DNA of 29,877 bases from Candidatus Rhodoferax bjergmarkensis (GTDB taxonomy: Bacteria > Pseudomonadota > Gammaproteobacteria > Burkholderiales > Burkholderiaceae_C), in the NCBI GenBank assembly GCA_016708345.1, contig JADJFX010000017.1:1-29877 (forward strand). Direction: 5' to 3'. The position numbers and the translations under genes were made by a program. Position 1 is the stretch's first letter, and each line of letters starts with the position of its first letter. Shown one piece after another: positions 7,981 to 17,545 of the stretch. The notes beneath the pieces were generated by a model. It saw only the letters and a list, made by a program, of their open reading frames with translations. It made no database searches and had not been told where the DNA came from.

Positions 7981-8232
7981 TCAGGCTGCTTTTTTGGCAG
8001 CTTGGTTGATCAGGCGCTCTACCGTAGGAGAGGCTTGGGCACCAACGCTTTTCCAGTAGGTCAGGCGGTCTTGCGCAATGCGAATACTCTCTTCATTGGC
8101 GGTCGCAATCGGGTTGTAAAAACCGATGCGCTCAATGAAGCGGCCGTCACGACGGGTGCGCTTGTCAGCAACAACAATATTGAAAAACGGGCGAGCTTTT
8201 GCACCGCCACGGGCGAGTCGAATGACGACCAT
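7981..8232 (-). CDS. rpsP: 30S ribosomal protein S16
   Basis: S16 is an early-binding protein of the 30S body. The 83-residue frame MVVIRLARGGAKARPFFNIV, RDGRFIERIGFYNP and AQDRLTYWKSVGAQASPTV is typical and complete. An AAGGA ribosome-binding site lies 6 bases before the ATG at 8232. It is the first gene of rpsP-rimM-trmD-rplS, with the promoter at 8348-8375 about 110 bp upstream. Close spacing to rimM indicates one transcript. Confidence 0.97.
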   Translation of the reverse strand: MVVIRLARGGAKARPFFNIVVADKRTRRDGRFIERIGFYNPIATANEESIRIAQDRLTYWKSVGAQASPTVERLINQAAKKAA

Positions 8233-8347
8233 AATTTATCCTTTGGGGGTGGCGGAGTTTTAATTCCACCATTTAATTCAGCACTTAATCCAGCGTTTGA
8301 GACACGCGACATGACCACCCGGCCAGCGACACACTGAATAGCCCATC

Positions 8348-8375
8348 ATTATAACGTTCCAATTCTTTATGCCAA
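8348..8375 (-). promoter_or_regulatory. Sigma-70 promoter of the rpsP operon
   Basis: On the minus strand TTGGCA (8375-8370) and a perfect TATAAT (8353-8348) are separated by 16 bases. The predicted transcript starts near 8341 with a leader of about 105 nt before rpsP. No other promoter-like pair in the 178-bp divergent gap is as good. Confidence 0.75.
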
Positions 8376-8410
8376 CTCCGTAGGCACTGCCAAGATCAAA
8401 GTTAAATCAC

Positions 8411-8857
8411 ATGAAAAACAAAACCATCGCCACCTGGCTGGCGCTCATGGGCGGCCCATTGGGGCTGCATCGCTTCTATTTACGGGGCTGGGGCGACTGG
8501 CTGGGCTGGCTGCTGCCCATCCCAACGGCGATCGGTCTTTATGGCATTGAAAGGGTGCAGCAACATGGTCTGGACGACCGCTGGAGCTGGCTGTTGATCC
8601 CGCCGCTGGGTTTTACCATGTCCGCCTGCGCCCTGACTGCCATCGTCTATGGTTTGACGGCGCCCGAAAAATGGAACGCAAATTTCAATCCATCTGCGCC
8701 GCCAGATGCTGCGCCCGGCCACACCCGCTGGCTCACCATAGGCGCGGTCATCCTGGCCTTGCTGCTGGGCGCTACCGTGCTGCTGAGCAGCCTGGCGTTC
8801 AGCTTTCAACACTACTTTGAATACCAGCTCCCACAACCAGCCCAAACTTCACAATGA
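8411..8857 (+). CDS. Small membrane protein with TM2-like N-terminus, function unknown
   Basis: A clean 148-residue frame. The N-terminus MKNKTIATWLALMGGPLGLHRFYLRGWGDWLGWLLPIP has the features of a TM2-type domain: a first helix, a G-x-H-R-F-Y-L-x-G turn, and a second helix. Further hydrophobic stretches are at about residues 70-88 and 110-130, so three to four membrane segments are expected. The C-terminal tail is short and proline/glutamine rich. The role is unknown. It is divergent from rpsP, and its end lies immediately beside the left end of the insertion sequence, so the last residues (PQPAQTSQ) should be compared with relatives. Confidence 0.7.
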   Translation: MKNKTIATWLALMGGPLGLHRFYLRGWGDWLGWLLPIPTAIGLYGIERVQQHGLDDRWSWLLIPPLGFTMSACALTAIVYGLTAPEKWNANFNPSAPPDAAPGHTRWLTIGAVILALLLGATVLLSSLAFSFQHYFEYQLPQPAQTSQ

Positions 8858-8867
8858 TTTTGGCGCT

Positions 8868-11285
8868 CTAGCGCTGCCAAGTACCCAAATAAATTACTGG
8901 ACAAAATGTCCCGCTGAACCTATGCTGGCGGTATGCACCAGCAAAACCAGATCAAACGCACCTTGGCACTGCCGGACTCAATCGAAGTCGTGCGCGCCCT
9001 GCTCAACGCAGAAGCTTACAAAAATCGTGCCTCGGTTTCCAAGGCCGTGTGTCAGCACTTCAACTTCTCTGACGCACGCGGTCGCCCACAAATCGGTGGT
9101 TGCGTCAAGGCACTGCGCGAATTGGAGCGCGTAGGTCATTTTGTCCTTCCAGCGCCATCCAAAGCGAAGACTCTAAAAAGCCGCGCCGCCTGGACTGTGC
9201 TGTGCCCAATCCAGTGGAGGTACCTGCACAAGCGGGCGATGTGCGAGGGCTTGCGCTGGTCAAGGTTGACAGTGTTGATCTGATGCGCATCTGGAACGAG
9301 ATGATGCTGCGCGAGCACCCGCAGGGTGCTGGCCCCTTGGTGGGCTGCCAACTGCGCTACCTCATCAATTCCGATCACGGTTGGCTCGGTGGCTTTGCTT
9401 TTAGTGCGGCAGCGCTCAATCTTCGAGACAGAGACCAATGGATGGGCTGGGACACCGAACAACACCGTACGCACTTGCACCGCGTACTTGGCATGAGTCG
9501 CTTTCTGCTGCGCACCAGCGTGCATTGCCACAACCTGGCCTCCTGTGTTCTGGGCATGGTATTGCGACAGGTGGGGCCGGACTTTGAGGCCCAGTACGGC
9601 TATCGACCCTGGCTGGTGGAGAGTTTTGTCGATACCGAACACTTTCTTGGCACTTGCTACAAGGCGACTAACTGGATCGACATTGGGAAAACCCAGGGGA
9701 CGTGGGCGTCAGGACCGCGAAAACAAAGCAGCCAAGTCCGTCAAAACCATCTACGTTTATGCGATTGAGCCCCAGTGGCGCGCCAGGATGGGGGTGGCTG
9801 AACCGGTGGGATTGGTGCCATTGGAAATCGGCCAAGGGCTCGATGCAGATCAATGGGCCGCACAAGAGTTTGGCGGTGCAAATCTGGGAGACAGCCGTCT
9901 GGCTGAACGCCTCGTATCAAGCGCCCAAGCCCTTGGAGCCATGCCAGGGCGCACCTTGAGCGGTGCCCGCCAAGGCGACTGGCCAGCCGTCAAGGGCTAC
10001 TACCGCATGATCGACAAGCCCGATGATGCGGCCCTGACTGCCCAGGCCATTTTGGCACCACACCGAGAGCGCACCGTGCAGCGCATGATGGGCCAAAGCA
10101 CTGTGCTGTGCATCCAGGACGGCACTGACCTGAACTACAACCAGCTCGATCAGTGCATCGGTCTGGGCGTGCTGAGCAAAAACCAAACCGGTGCCAAAAC
10201 CCGCGGGCTGCACCTGCATTCAACCTTTGTGGTCAGTACCGAAGGCTTGCCGCTGGGGCTGCTGCAGGCGCAATTCTCGGCCCCTGAACCCAAGTCAAAA
10301 CCGACACTCGTCCACAGCCCAGCATTCCCATTGAAGAGAAGAAGACCTTCGCCTGGATTGAGGGCTTGCGCACGTGTGTTGAGCTCGATAAGCAGCTGCC
10401 CGGCACCCGCCAGATTTGCGTGATGGACCGCGAAGCTGACTTCTTTGAACTCTTTGATGAGCAGCGTAAAACGGGTAAGGTTGATTTGCTGGTGCGCTCC
10501 AAGCATGACCGCGTCATTGATGATAAGGCTGGGCATCTCTTTGAATCGGTCAGGGACAGCCCGATTTGTGGCGAGATGGTGATTCAGGTGCAACGGCAAA
10601 GTTCACGCACCAAGAAGAGTAAACAGCAGGCCAAACCCGGGCATGTGCAACGCAGCGCCACGGTGGCGGTGCGCTACAAGGAAATTGAACTGCGCCCAGG
10701 GGTGTATCAAAAAAACAAAGCGCCGATCAAGCTCACCGTAGTGCATGTTCAGGAGACGATCCAGCCCAAAGATGATGAACCGGTGGAGTGGTTTTTGCTG
10801 ACGACCTGCGATGTATCAAGCCCTGAGCAGGCGCAGCAGATTTTGCGCTGGTACTGTCTGCGCTGGCGCATTGAAGATTGGCATCGGGTGCTCAAGAGTG
10901 GTTGCAATATTGAAAAGCTTCAACACAAAACCGCCGAGAGACTCAAACGCACGATTGCCATCAATTTGGTGATCGCCTGGCGCATCATGCTGCTCACGCT
11001 GTTGGGCCGGGAGTGCCCGCAACTGGCCGCCGAGGTTTTGTTCTCGGACTTGGAAATCCAAGTGCTCATAGCAAGCTCAAAAAAAACTGAACCAACCCCT
11101 CCTGCTGGGGCAAGCCGTACGTAGGGTCGCTCAACTCGGGGGCTACCTTGGCCGCACTAAAGACCGTCCACCAGGTCATCAACTGATGTGGCAGGGCTAC
11201 ACCTGTTTGCAAATGATGTGCGCCGGATTCGCGTTGGCGCTGCAAAGTCAAGATGGAAATAGTTATGGGTAAAGGGCAGCTCTAG
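8868..11285 (+). mobile_element. Insertion sequence of the IS4 superfamily with a DruA-like fusion transposase
   Basis: The element carries one transposase gene (8933-11272). Its ends are inferred from an imperfect inverted repeat: CTAGCGCTGCCAAGTACCCA at the left and, reverse-complemented, CTAGAGCTGCCCTTTACCCA at the right. The similarity continues outward for about 15 more bases (CAATGATTT on both sides), so the true boundary could lie further out, around 8852 and 11298. No target duplication is evident. The right side merges with a dispersed repeat copy, which confuses the border. Total about 2.4 kb, long for an IS4 element because of the extra N-terminal domains. Confidence 0.6.
8933..11272 (+). 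CDS. IS4-family transposase with N-terminal DruA-like (DUF4338) domain, four frameshifts
   Basis: Reconstructed length is about 780 residues. Order of parts: a winged-helix-like segment (SIEVVRALLNAEAYKNRASV to LRELERVGHF, about residues 10-80); a DUF4338/DruA-like domain (about 95-285: HPQGAGPLVGCQLRYLI, WMGWDTEQHRTHLHRV, LASCVLGMVLR, YGYRPWLVESFVDTEHFLGT); then a Tn5-like transposase with its DNA-binding region EFGGANLGDSRLAERLV, first catalytic Asp in CIQDGTDLNY (codon 10118), second in VMDREADFFEL (10426), and Glu in the YREK signature YCLRWRIEDWHRVLK (10852-10896). All DDE and YREK residues are present. Indels lie in homopolymers near 9175-9179, 9696-9699 and 11079-11086, and near 10320. 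Whether the copy is active depends on whether these are sequencing errors. DruA names come from the Druantia anti-phage system; here the domain is part of a transposon protein. Confidence 0.85.
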
Positions 11286-11325
11286 CGCCCTAAATCATTG
11301 CGCAAGCAGCTACTATTTTTATAGT
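11284..11325. repeat. Dispersed repeat copy 3, between the insertion sequence and pit
   Basis: The segment AGCGCCCTAAATCATTGCGC followed by AAGCAGCTACTATTTTTATAG has the same two blocks (GCGC near the start, GCGCAAGCnGCTA near the end) as the other copies. It occupies nearly the whole 54-bp gap between the convergent transposase and pit stops. Confidence 0.5.
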
Positions 11326-11326
11326 A

Positions 11327-12337
11327 TTAAAAAATATACAAACTAACCCAATAGGCGACAGCCGCTACAAAAGCACTGGCCGGAATGGTAAAAACCCAAG
11401 CCCAGACGATGTTGCCAGCCACACCCCAGCGCACCGCACTGGCGCGCTGAACCGACCCCACACCCACGATGGCACCGGTGATCGTGTGGGTGGTGGAAAC
11501 GGGCACACCTATGGCCGTGGCCAAGAACAAGGTCAACGCGCCACCTGTTTCAGCACAAAATCCGCCCACGGGTTTGAGCTTGGTGATTTTTTGCCCCATG
11601 GTTCTGACAATGCGCCAGCCACCAAACATGGTGCCCGCGCCAATCGCCAAATAGCAGCTCACAATGGACCAGGTCGGCGGTGCAGCATCCGTGGCATTCG
11701 CATAACCGGTGGCAATCAGGAGCATCCAGATGATGCCGATGGTTTTTTGGGCATCGTTGCCCCCGTGCCCCAGACTGTAGGCACCGGCCGACACCAACTG
11801 CATGCGGCGAAACCACTTGTCCACTTTCAAGGGTCGGGTCCGCCGAAAGACCCAAGCCACCAATACCATCATCAGTGAGCCAAGCAAAAAACCCAACAAC
11901 GGAGATACGAAAATGAAGGCTACCGTTCGCAAAATGCCTGTTGAAATCAGCGAGCCAGCGCCCGACTTGGCGATGACAGCCCCCACAATGCCACCAATCA
12001 GGGCGTGTGATGAACTGCTGGGAATGCCGTAGTACCAGGTAATCAAATTCCACGAAATGGCCCCCAACAGGGCACCGAACACCACATGGGTATCCACCAC
12101 GCCGGGTTGCACAATGCCTTTGCCCACCGTGGCCGCCACGCTGAGGTGAAAAACCAAAATGGCAATCACATTGAAAAAAGCTGCGAACAACACCGCTTGC
12201 CCGGGCTTGAGCACGCCGGTGGAGACAACGGTGGCGATCGAATTGGCGGCATCATGAAAGCCATTCATGAAATCAAACATAATGGCCAGCACCACCAGCA
12301 GCACCACCACCCACAGGGCCGTTTGTACGGTTTCCAT
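11327..12337 (-). CDS. pit: Inorganic phosphate transporter, PiT family
   Basis: A low-affinity, cation-coupled phosphate (metal-phosphate) symporter in the inner membrane. The frame extends to 12469, but METVQTALWVVVLLVVLAI at 12337 is the natural start because it leads straight into the first helix. Both PiT signature repeats are present: FDFMNGFHDAANSIATVVSTGVL near residue 20 and AYSLGHGGNDAQKTIGIIW near residue 190. The inverted-topology motif VSTTHTITGAIVGVGS also matches. Length is 336 residues with about ten hydrophobic segments, as in the short PiT proteins. It follows the DUF47 gene by 19 bp, the typical Pit-accessory-protein operon. Confidence 0.93.
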   Translation of the reverse strand: METVQTALWVVVLLVVLAIMFDFMNGFHDAANSIATVVSTGVLKPGQAVLFAAFFNVIAILVFHLSVAATVGKGIVQPGVVDTHVVFGALLGAISWNLITWYYGIPSSSSHALIGGIVGAVIAKSGAGSLISTGILRTVAFIFVSPLLGFLLGSLMMVLVAWVFRRTRPLKVDKWFRRMQLVSAGAYSLGHGGNDAQKTIGIIWMLLIATGYANATDAAPPTWSIVSCYLAIGAGTMFGGWRIVRTMGQKITKLKPVGGFCAETGGALTLFLATAIGVPVSTTHTITGAIVGVGSVQRASAVRWGVAGNIVWAWVFTIPASAFVAAVAYWVSLYIF

Positions 12338-12356
12338 AACTGAATGCGCCGTTGGA

Positions 12357-13004
12357 TCAGGAGTTTTCGAGGACGATGCCCTCGATGACGTTGGCAACGT
12401 CTTCACATTTGTCGGTAATGGTTTCCAGCAATTCGTAAATGGCCTTGAGCTTGATGACTTCGCGCACATCCGGCTCTTCCCGGAACAGTTTGCTCATGGC
12501 GCTGCGCATGACACGGTCCGCATCGGATTCAAGGCGGTCAATTTCTTCGCAGGTCTTGAGCGCGGCCTCTGCCGTCGATTGGTCAGAAATATGGCTCAGC
12601 AGTTTCACTGCATCACGCAAGCGTTCGCAGCATTTGACACTCAAATCTGTCAGTCGCACGATTTCTTCCGTCATGTGGCGAACGTCGTACAAGGCCATGG
12701 TTTCAGCCGAGTCCTGGATCAAATCGGCAACATCGTCCATGGTATTGATGAGGGAGTGAATCTGTTCCCGGTCAATCGGTGTGATGAAGGTGATGTGAAT
12801 GGCTTTGTTGACCTCATGCGTGACGCGATCGGCTGCCCGCTCTGCGTCATCGACTTCCTGGTTGTACTTGGCCCGCAAATCCAGATCGCTGTAATGAGCC
12901 ACCAGCTTGGAAAAAGCTTTTGCGGCTTCGACGATGCGATCTGCATGTTGGTTGAACATCTCGAAAAAATTGCCCTCACGGGGCAACAACTTTGCAAAAA
13001 ACAT
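12357..13004 (-). CDS. DUF47 family Pit accessory protein (PhoU-like)
   Basis: A soluble helical protein of the DUF47/PhoU-like family, usually paired with PiT transporters and thought to modulate their activity. The sequence MFFAKLLPREGNFFEMFNQHADRIVEAAKAF and the long helical run LRAKYNQEVDDAERAADRVTHEV are typical, as are two E/D-rich metal-contact segments: ITPIDREQIHSLINTMDDVADLIQDSAE and LESDADRVMRSAMSKLFREE. Among three nearby ATG codons I choose 13004, because GAGGAG lies 6 bases before it, while the ATG at 13010 directly abuts that site. Length is 215 residues, standard for the family. The frame is intact. First gene of the operon with pit. Confidence 0.9.
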   Translation of the reverse strand: MFFAKLLPREGNFFEMFNQHADRIVEAAKAFSKLVAHYSDLDLRAKYNQEVDDAERAADRVTHEVNKAIHITFITPIDREQIHSLINTMDDVADLIQDSAETMALYDVRHMTEEIVRLTDLSVKCCERLRDAVKLLSHISDQSTAEAALKTCEEIDRLESDADRVMRSAMSKLFREEPDVREVIKLKAIYELLETITDKCEDVANVIEGIVLENS

Positions 13005-13106
13005 CACCATCTCCTCAACCAAAATCGAACATTCTTGAAGTCTTCAAGTGGTGAGAGTTTAACCGCCGCAGTTTGACTGACACATTTCTGTAATATTTAT
13101 GTCGTA

Positions 13107-13475
13107 TTAAGCACTTCTGAAAATAAAGTAAACCGCACCGACCATACACATTGCGGCCCACAGATAGTCCAATTTGAACGGTTCCTTGAGGTAAACCATG
13201 GCAAACGGGACGAAAACAGCCAGCGTGATGACCTCCTGCATGATTTTGAGCTGACCCACGCTGAAACCCGCTTGCTGAAAGCCAATCCGATTGGCAGGCA
13301 CCTGCAAAACGTATTCAAACAGTGCAATGCCCCAACTCACCACCGCCGCGATGTACCAAGGGGCAGTGGCCAAATTTTTCAAGTGCCCGTACCAGGCAAA
13401 CGTCATAAACACGTTGCTGCCCACCAAAAGCAACACCGTTTGCAAGGACAGAGGAATGAACGAGAGTTGAGACAT
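13107..13475 (-). CDS. DMT family protein (DUF486)
   Basis: A 122-residue membrane protein with four hydrophobic segments, matching the short DMT-superfamily DUF486 proteins. Conserved stretches are SNVFMTFAWYGHLKNL, WYIAAVVSWGIALFEYVLQVPANRIG, SVGQLKIMQEVITLAVF and KEPFKLDYLWAAMCMVGAVYF. Substrate unknown. The ATG at 13475 (MSQLSFIPLSLQTVLLL) starts directly before the first helix; the longer frame to 13496 adds seven residues without support. It lies between acnB and the DUF47-pit operon, behind the acnB terminator, so it probably has its own promoter. Confidence 0.85.
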   Translation of the reverse strand: MSQLSFIPLSLQTVLLLVGSNVFMTFAWYGHLKNLATAPWYIAAVVSWGIALFEYVLQVPANRIGFQQAGFSVGQLKIMQEVITLAVFVPFAMVYLKEPFKLDYLWAAMCMVGAVYFIFRSA

Positions 13476-13512
13476 GCTTAGATTTTCTGGCACCAAGTTT
13501 CAGGCACCCATT

Positions 13513-13549
13513 AAAAAAGCGCCTCGCAACACAAGGCCGCAAGACGCTT
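13513..13549 (-). terminator. Rho-independent terminator of acnB
   Basis: On the minus strand AAGCGTCTTGC pairs with GCGAGGCGCTT (11 bp, two G-U pairs) around an 11-nt loop and is followed by six T residues. It lies 45 bp after the acnB stop. Confidence 0.8.
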
Positions 13550-13593
13550 CAAGGCTTCGCCGACCCAACGCAGGACGCGCCGGGTGGCCTAAA

Positions 13594-16190
13594 TCAAGCC
13601 GCTGCGTTTTCCTTGACCGAAGCAGCCGCCACGGTATAGTCCTGCACCTTGTCGAAATTCAGGTACTGATACACCGTATCGCTGGCGGCAGTCAGCACGC
13701 CCATGTCAGCCATGTATTCGGCTTTCGTGGGAATACGGCCCAGCTTGGAGCAAATTGCGGCCAGCTCGGCGCTGCCCAGATAGACATTGCTGTTCTTGCC
13801 CAAACGATTGGGGAAGTTGCGGGTGGAAGTTGAGAACACGGTTGCACCCTCCTTGACCTGTGCCTGGTTGCCCATGCACAGGCTGCAACCCGGCATTTCC
13901 ATGCGGGCGCCAGCCGAACCCAGCACGCCGTAGTGCCCTTCTTCGCTTAGCTGCTTGGCATCCATCTTGGTTGGTGGTGCCATCCACAATTTAACGGGAA
14001 TATCGCGCTTGTTTTCGAGCAGCTTGGAAGCTGCGCGGAAATGGCCGATGTTGGTCATGCAAGAGCCAATGAAAACTTCGTCGATCTTTGCACCGGCCAC
14101 GTCAGCCAGCGTTTTCACGTCATCAGGATCATTGGGGCAGGCCACGATGGGTTCCACAATGTCAGCCAGATCAATTTCAATCACGGCGGCATATTCGGCA
14201 TCCGCATCAGCTTTGAGCAACTGGGGTCCGCCAGCCACGCTTCCATGGCTTTGATGCGGCGCTTGATGGTGCGCACATCGGAATAACCTTCGGCAATCAT
14301 CCACTTGAGCATCGTGATGTTGCTGTTGATGTACTCTTGAATAGGCTCTTTGTTCAGATGCACGGTGCAACCACCGGCACTGCGCTCGGCAGACGCATCG
14401 CTCAACTCGAACGCCTGCTCCACCTTCAGGTCAGGCAAACCCTCAATTTCCAGAATGCGGCCGGAGAATATGTTTTTCTTGCCCTGCTTGGCCACGGTCA
14501 ACAGACCGGCCTTGATGGCGTACAAGGGGATTGCATTGACCAGATCACGCAAGGTGATGCCGGGCTGCATCTTGCCTTTGAACCGCACCAACACGCTCTC
14601 CGGCATGTCCAGCGGCATGACGCCGGTAGCCGCACCAAAGGCGACCAGACCAGAACCAGCCGGGAAACTGATGCCAATCGGGAAACGGGTATGGCTGTCG
14701 CCACCAGTGCCGACGGTGTCGGGCAGCAACATACGGTTGAGCCAGCTGTGGATGATGCCGTCACCCGGACGCAGCGGAATACCGCCGCGCGTGCTGATGA
14801 ACTCAGGCAACTCGTGGTGCATTTTTACGTCCACCGGCTTCGGATAAGCAGCGGTGTGGCAGAACGACTGCATCACCAAATCCGCACTAAAGCCCAGGCA
14901 AGCCAGGTCTTTGAGTTCGTCGCGGGTCATCGGGCCGGTCGTATCTTGAGAGCCAACACTGGTCATCTTGGGTTCGCAGTAGGTACCGGGGCGAACACCT
15001 TGACCGGCTGGCAAACCGCAAGCACGACCCACCATTTTTTGCGCCAGCGTGAAACCCTTTTTGGTGTCTGCGGGATTTTGCGGCAAACGGAACAGGGTAC
15101 TGACGGGCAGACCCAAAGCCTCACGTGCTTTGGCGGTCAGGCCACGGCCAATGATCAGGGGAATGCGGCCACCTGCGCGCACCTCATCAAACAGCACTTC
15201 ACTCTTGACCGTGAACTCGGCAATAATTTTGCCATTTTTCAGGGCCTTGCCGTCATAAGGGCGCAGTTCAATCACGTCGCCCATGTTCATCTGACCGACA
15301 TCCAGTTCAATCGGCAATGCGCCCGAGTCTTCCATGGTATTGTAAAAAATCGGGGCGATTTTTCCACCCAGACACACACCGCCAAAACGCTTGTTCGGGA
15401 CAAACGGAATGTCTTCACCGGTAAACCACAGCACCGAATTGGTGGCCGACTTGCGTGATGAACCCGTACCCACCACGTCGCCCACATAGGCCACCAGATT
15501 TCCCTTGGCTTTCAATTCGTCAAAGAACTTGACCGGGCCACGTTTGCCGTCTTCCTCTGGCACGATGCCGGGACGTGCGTTTTTGTGCATGGCCAGTGCA
15601 TGCATGGGAATGTCGGGGCGGCTGAAGGCATCGGGCGCGGGGGACAGGTCATCCGTGTTGATTTCACCGTCGACCTTGAAAATGGTGAGCGTAATCGACT
15701 GTGGCACTTCAGGGCGCGAGGTAAACCACTCGGCCTCGGCCCAGCTTTGCAGCACGGCCTTGGCTTGGGCGTTGCCTTTGTCGGCCTTATCCTTGACGTC
15801 ATGGAACTGGTCAAACATCAACAAGGTTTTCTTGAGGCCATTGGCGGCCACTTCAGCCACCGCTGCGTCGTCCAGCAAATCAACCAAGGGGCTGATGTTG
15901 TAGCCACCCAGCATGGTACCCAACAGTTCAGTCGCCTTTTCGCGGGAAATCAGCGGGCATTTTTCGGTGCCATGCGCCACGGCAGCCAGATAACTGGCTT
16001 TTACTTTGGCCGCATCGTCCACACCTGCGGGAACGCGGTGCGTGATCAGATCCACCAAGGTGGCCTCTTCGCCCTTGGGTGGGGATTTAAGAAGTTCAAT
16101 CAATTCACCAGTCTGCTTGGCCGACAGCGGCAACGGGGGAATACCAAGGGCAGCGCGTTCAGCGACATGGGCACGGTAGGTCTGCAACAT
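13594..16190 (-). CDS. acnB: Bifunctional aconitate hydratase 2/2-methylisocitrate dehydratase AcnB, one frameshift
   Basis: AcnB interconverts citrate and isocitrate in the TCA cycle and can hydrate 2-methyl-cis-aconitate. From the ATG at 16190 (GGAG site upstream) the protein reads MLQTYRAHVAERAALGIPPLPL, the AcnB-specific HEAT-like N-terminus. It continues with DGEINTDDLSPAPDAFSRPDIPMHA and YVGDVVGTGSSRKSATNSV, the swivel domain, and GDSHTRFPIGISFPAGSG. The [4Fe-4S] ligands are the Cys of FIGSCMTNIGHFR and the two of MPGCSLCMGNQAQ. One missing base in the C run (GGGG at 14223-14226 on the plus strand) shifts WLADP out of frame with QLLKADADAEYAAVIEIDLADI. Corrected length is about 865 residues, the same as E. 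coli AcnB. A single homopolymer indel in an otherwise perfect gene points to sequencing error. Confidence 0.95.
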
Positions 16191-16394
16191 GCTTTAACTC
16201 CTAATTAATCATTAAAAATGGCTCCGGCCCTTATAAAGCGGGCGGAGAACGCTATCTATTTGGAAGCAATCTGCGTGAAACTGATGCCCCCGGCAGCCAA
16301 TCATTTGCAGCCCCCTGATCGTGAAAACTCAATGGCATCGCGCCATGTTGCCGAACTGCCTCCAAGACGATGGGGGGGGCGGCAGGTCACCAAC

Positions 16395-16452
16395 AAAAAA
16401 CCACCCCGCCCTCGCTACCTGCTGATCAAAACAGCTGCACGACGGGGGATGG
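16395..16452 (-). terminator. Possible terminator after mdh
   Basis: On the minus strand CCATCCC (16452-16446) can pair with GGGGTGG (16407-16401), followed by six T residues. The loop of nearly 40 nt contains a smaller hairpin. It is weak. It lies in the 287-bp mdh-acnB gap, which otherwise holds the acnB leader with no clear promoter. Confidence 0.35.
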
Positions 16453-16477
16453 CTTGGTGACACTCACCACTTCAAGA

Positions 16478-17464
16478 TTACAGCAAATGGGCTACGCCAG
16501 CTTGCTCGTCCTGCAGCTCTTTGAGGGTTTTGTTGATGCATTCCTGGCTAAACGCGTCGATTGGCAGATCCTGCACCACCTTGTATTCGCCCCCTTCACA
16601 GGTCACGGCAAAGCCGAACATGGTGTCTTTTGGAATGCCGTACTGGCCGTCCGAAGGAATGCCCATGGTGACCCACTTGCCATTGGTGCCCAGAGCCCAG
16701 TCACGCATATGATCGATAGCGGCATTGGCAGCGGATGCCGCTGACGACACGCCACGCGCTGCAATGATGGCCGCGCCGCGCTTGCCCACGGTGGGCAAGA
16801 AGGTGTTGGCATTCCATTCCTGGTCGTTGATCATGTCCTTGACGCTGGCACCATTGATGGTGGCAAAGCGGTAGTCGGCGTACATGGTGGGCGAGTGATT
16901 GCCCCAGACGGTCAATTTTTCGATATCAGCCACCGGCTTTCCGGTCTTGGACGCGATTTGGCTCAAAGCGCGGTTGTGGTCCAAGCGAAGCATGGCGGTG
17001 AAGTTTTTGCGTGGCAGATCAGGCGCACTCTTCATGGCAATGTAGGCATTGGTGTTGGCAGGATTGCCGACCACCAGCACCTTGACGTTGCGACTGGCCA
17101 CCGCATTGAGGGCCTTGCCTTGTGCCGTAAAGATTTCAGCATTGACCGCCAGCAATTCAGCACGTTCCATGCCGGGGCCGCGTGGACGCGAACCGATCAA
17201 CAAGGCGTAATCCACGTCTTTGAAAGCGGTCATCGGGTCGCCATGGGCTTCCATACCCACCAGCAGCGGGAATGCACAGTCTTGCAATTCCATCATCACG
17301 CCCTGCAGGGCTTGCTGGGGCTTTTCCATGGGGACCTCCAGCAATTGGAGGATCACGGGTTGGTCTTTGCCCAGCATTTCGCCGGAGGCGATGCGAAACA
17401 GAATGGCATATCCAATTTGACCAGCTGCGCCAGTAACGGCAACGCGGACAGGCTTTTTGCTCAT
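16478..17464 (-). CDS. mdh: Malate dehydrogenase
   Basis: NAD-dependent oxidation of malate to oxaloacetate in the TCA cycle. The ATG at 17464 gives MSKKPVRVAVTGAAGQIGYAILFRIASGEM, with the GxxGQIG nucleotide loop; a GGAG ribosome-binding site lies 9 bases upstream. Active-site elements are RPRGPGMERAELL (mobile-loop arginines), VVGNPANTNAYIA, the D of LDHNRA and the catalytic His of VWGNHSPTMYAD. Length is 328 residues, the normal size of the Burkholderiales long-type enzyme, which resembles cytosolic MDH. The frame is intact. It is divergent from the GntR regulator, with a likely promoter and palindromic operator between. Confidence 0.97.
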   Translation of the reverse strand: MSKKPVRVAVTGAAGQIGYAILFRIASGEMLGKDQPVILQLLEVPMEKPQQALQGVMMELQDCAFPLLVGMEAHGDPMTAFKDVDYALLIGSRPRGPGMERAELLAVNAEIFTAQGKALNAVASRNVKVLVVGNPANTNAYIAMKSAPDLPRKNFTAMLRLDHNRALSQIASKTGKPVADIEKLTVWGNHSPTMYADYRFATINGASVKDMINDQEWNANTFLPTVGKRGAAIIAARGVSSAASAANAAIDHMRDWALGTNGKWVTMGIPSDGQYGIPKDTMFGFAVTCEGGEYKVVQDLPIDAFSQECINKTLKELQDEQAGVAHLL

Positions 17465-17545
17465 GGTAAGAACTCCAGAAATGTTGTGAAACGGGTACCG
17501 GTGGACGCCCAAACGAGTTGCCTGAGCCCCACAGAATGCTTGTAG

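Noticed and set aside
9136..9642. A 168-codon minus-strand frame within the insertion sequence
   Set aside because: Antisense to the DruA-like domain, whose plus-strand residues are conserved; some IS carry a second gene, but nothing supports one here.
8933..11272. A Druantia anti-phage locus
   Set aside because: Only a DruA-like domain is present, fused to a transposase. There are no druB-E-like genes and no large helicase nearby.
14337..15458. A 373-codon open frame on the plus strand
   Set aside because: It lies entirely antisense to acnB, whose minus-strand protein is clearly conserved. Composition is typical of a GC-rich shadow frame (rich in His, Gln, Arg).
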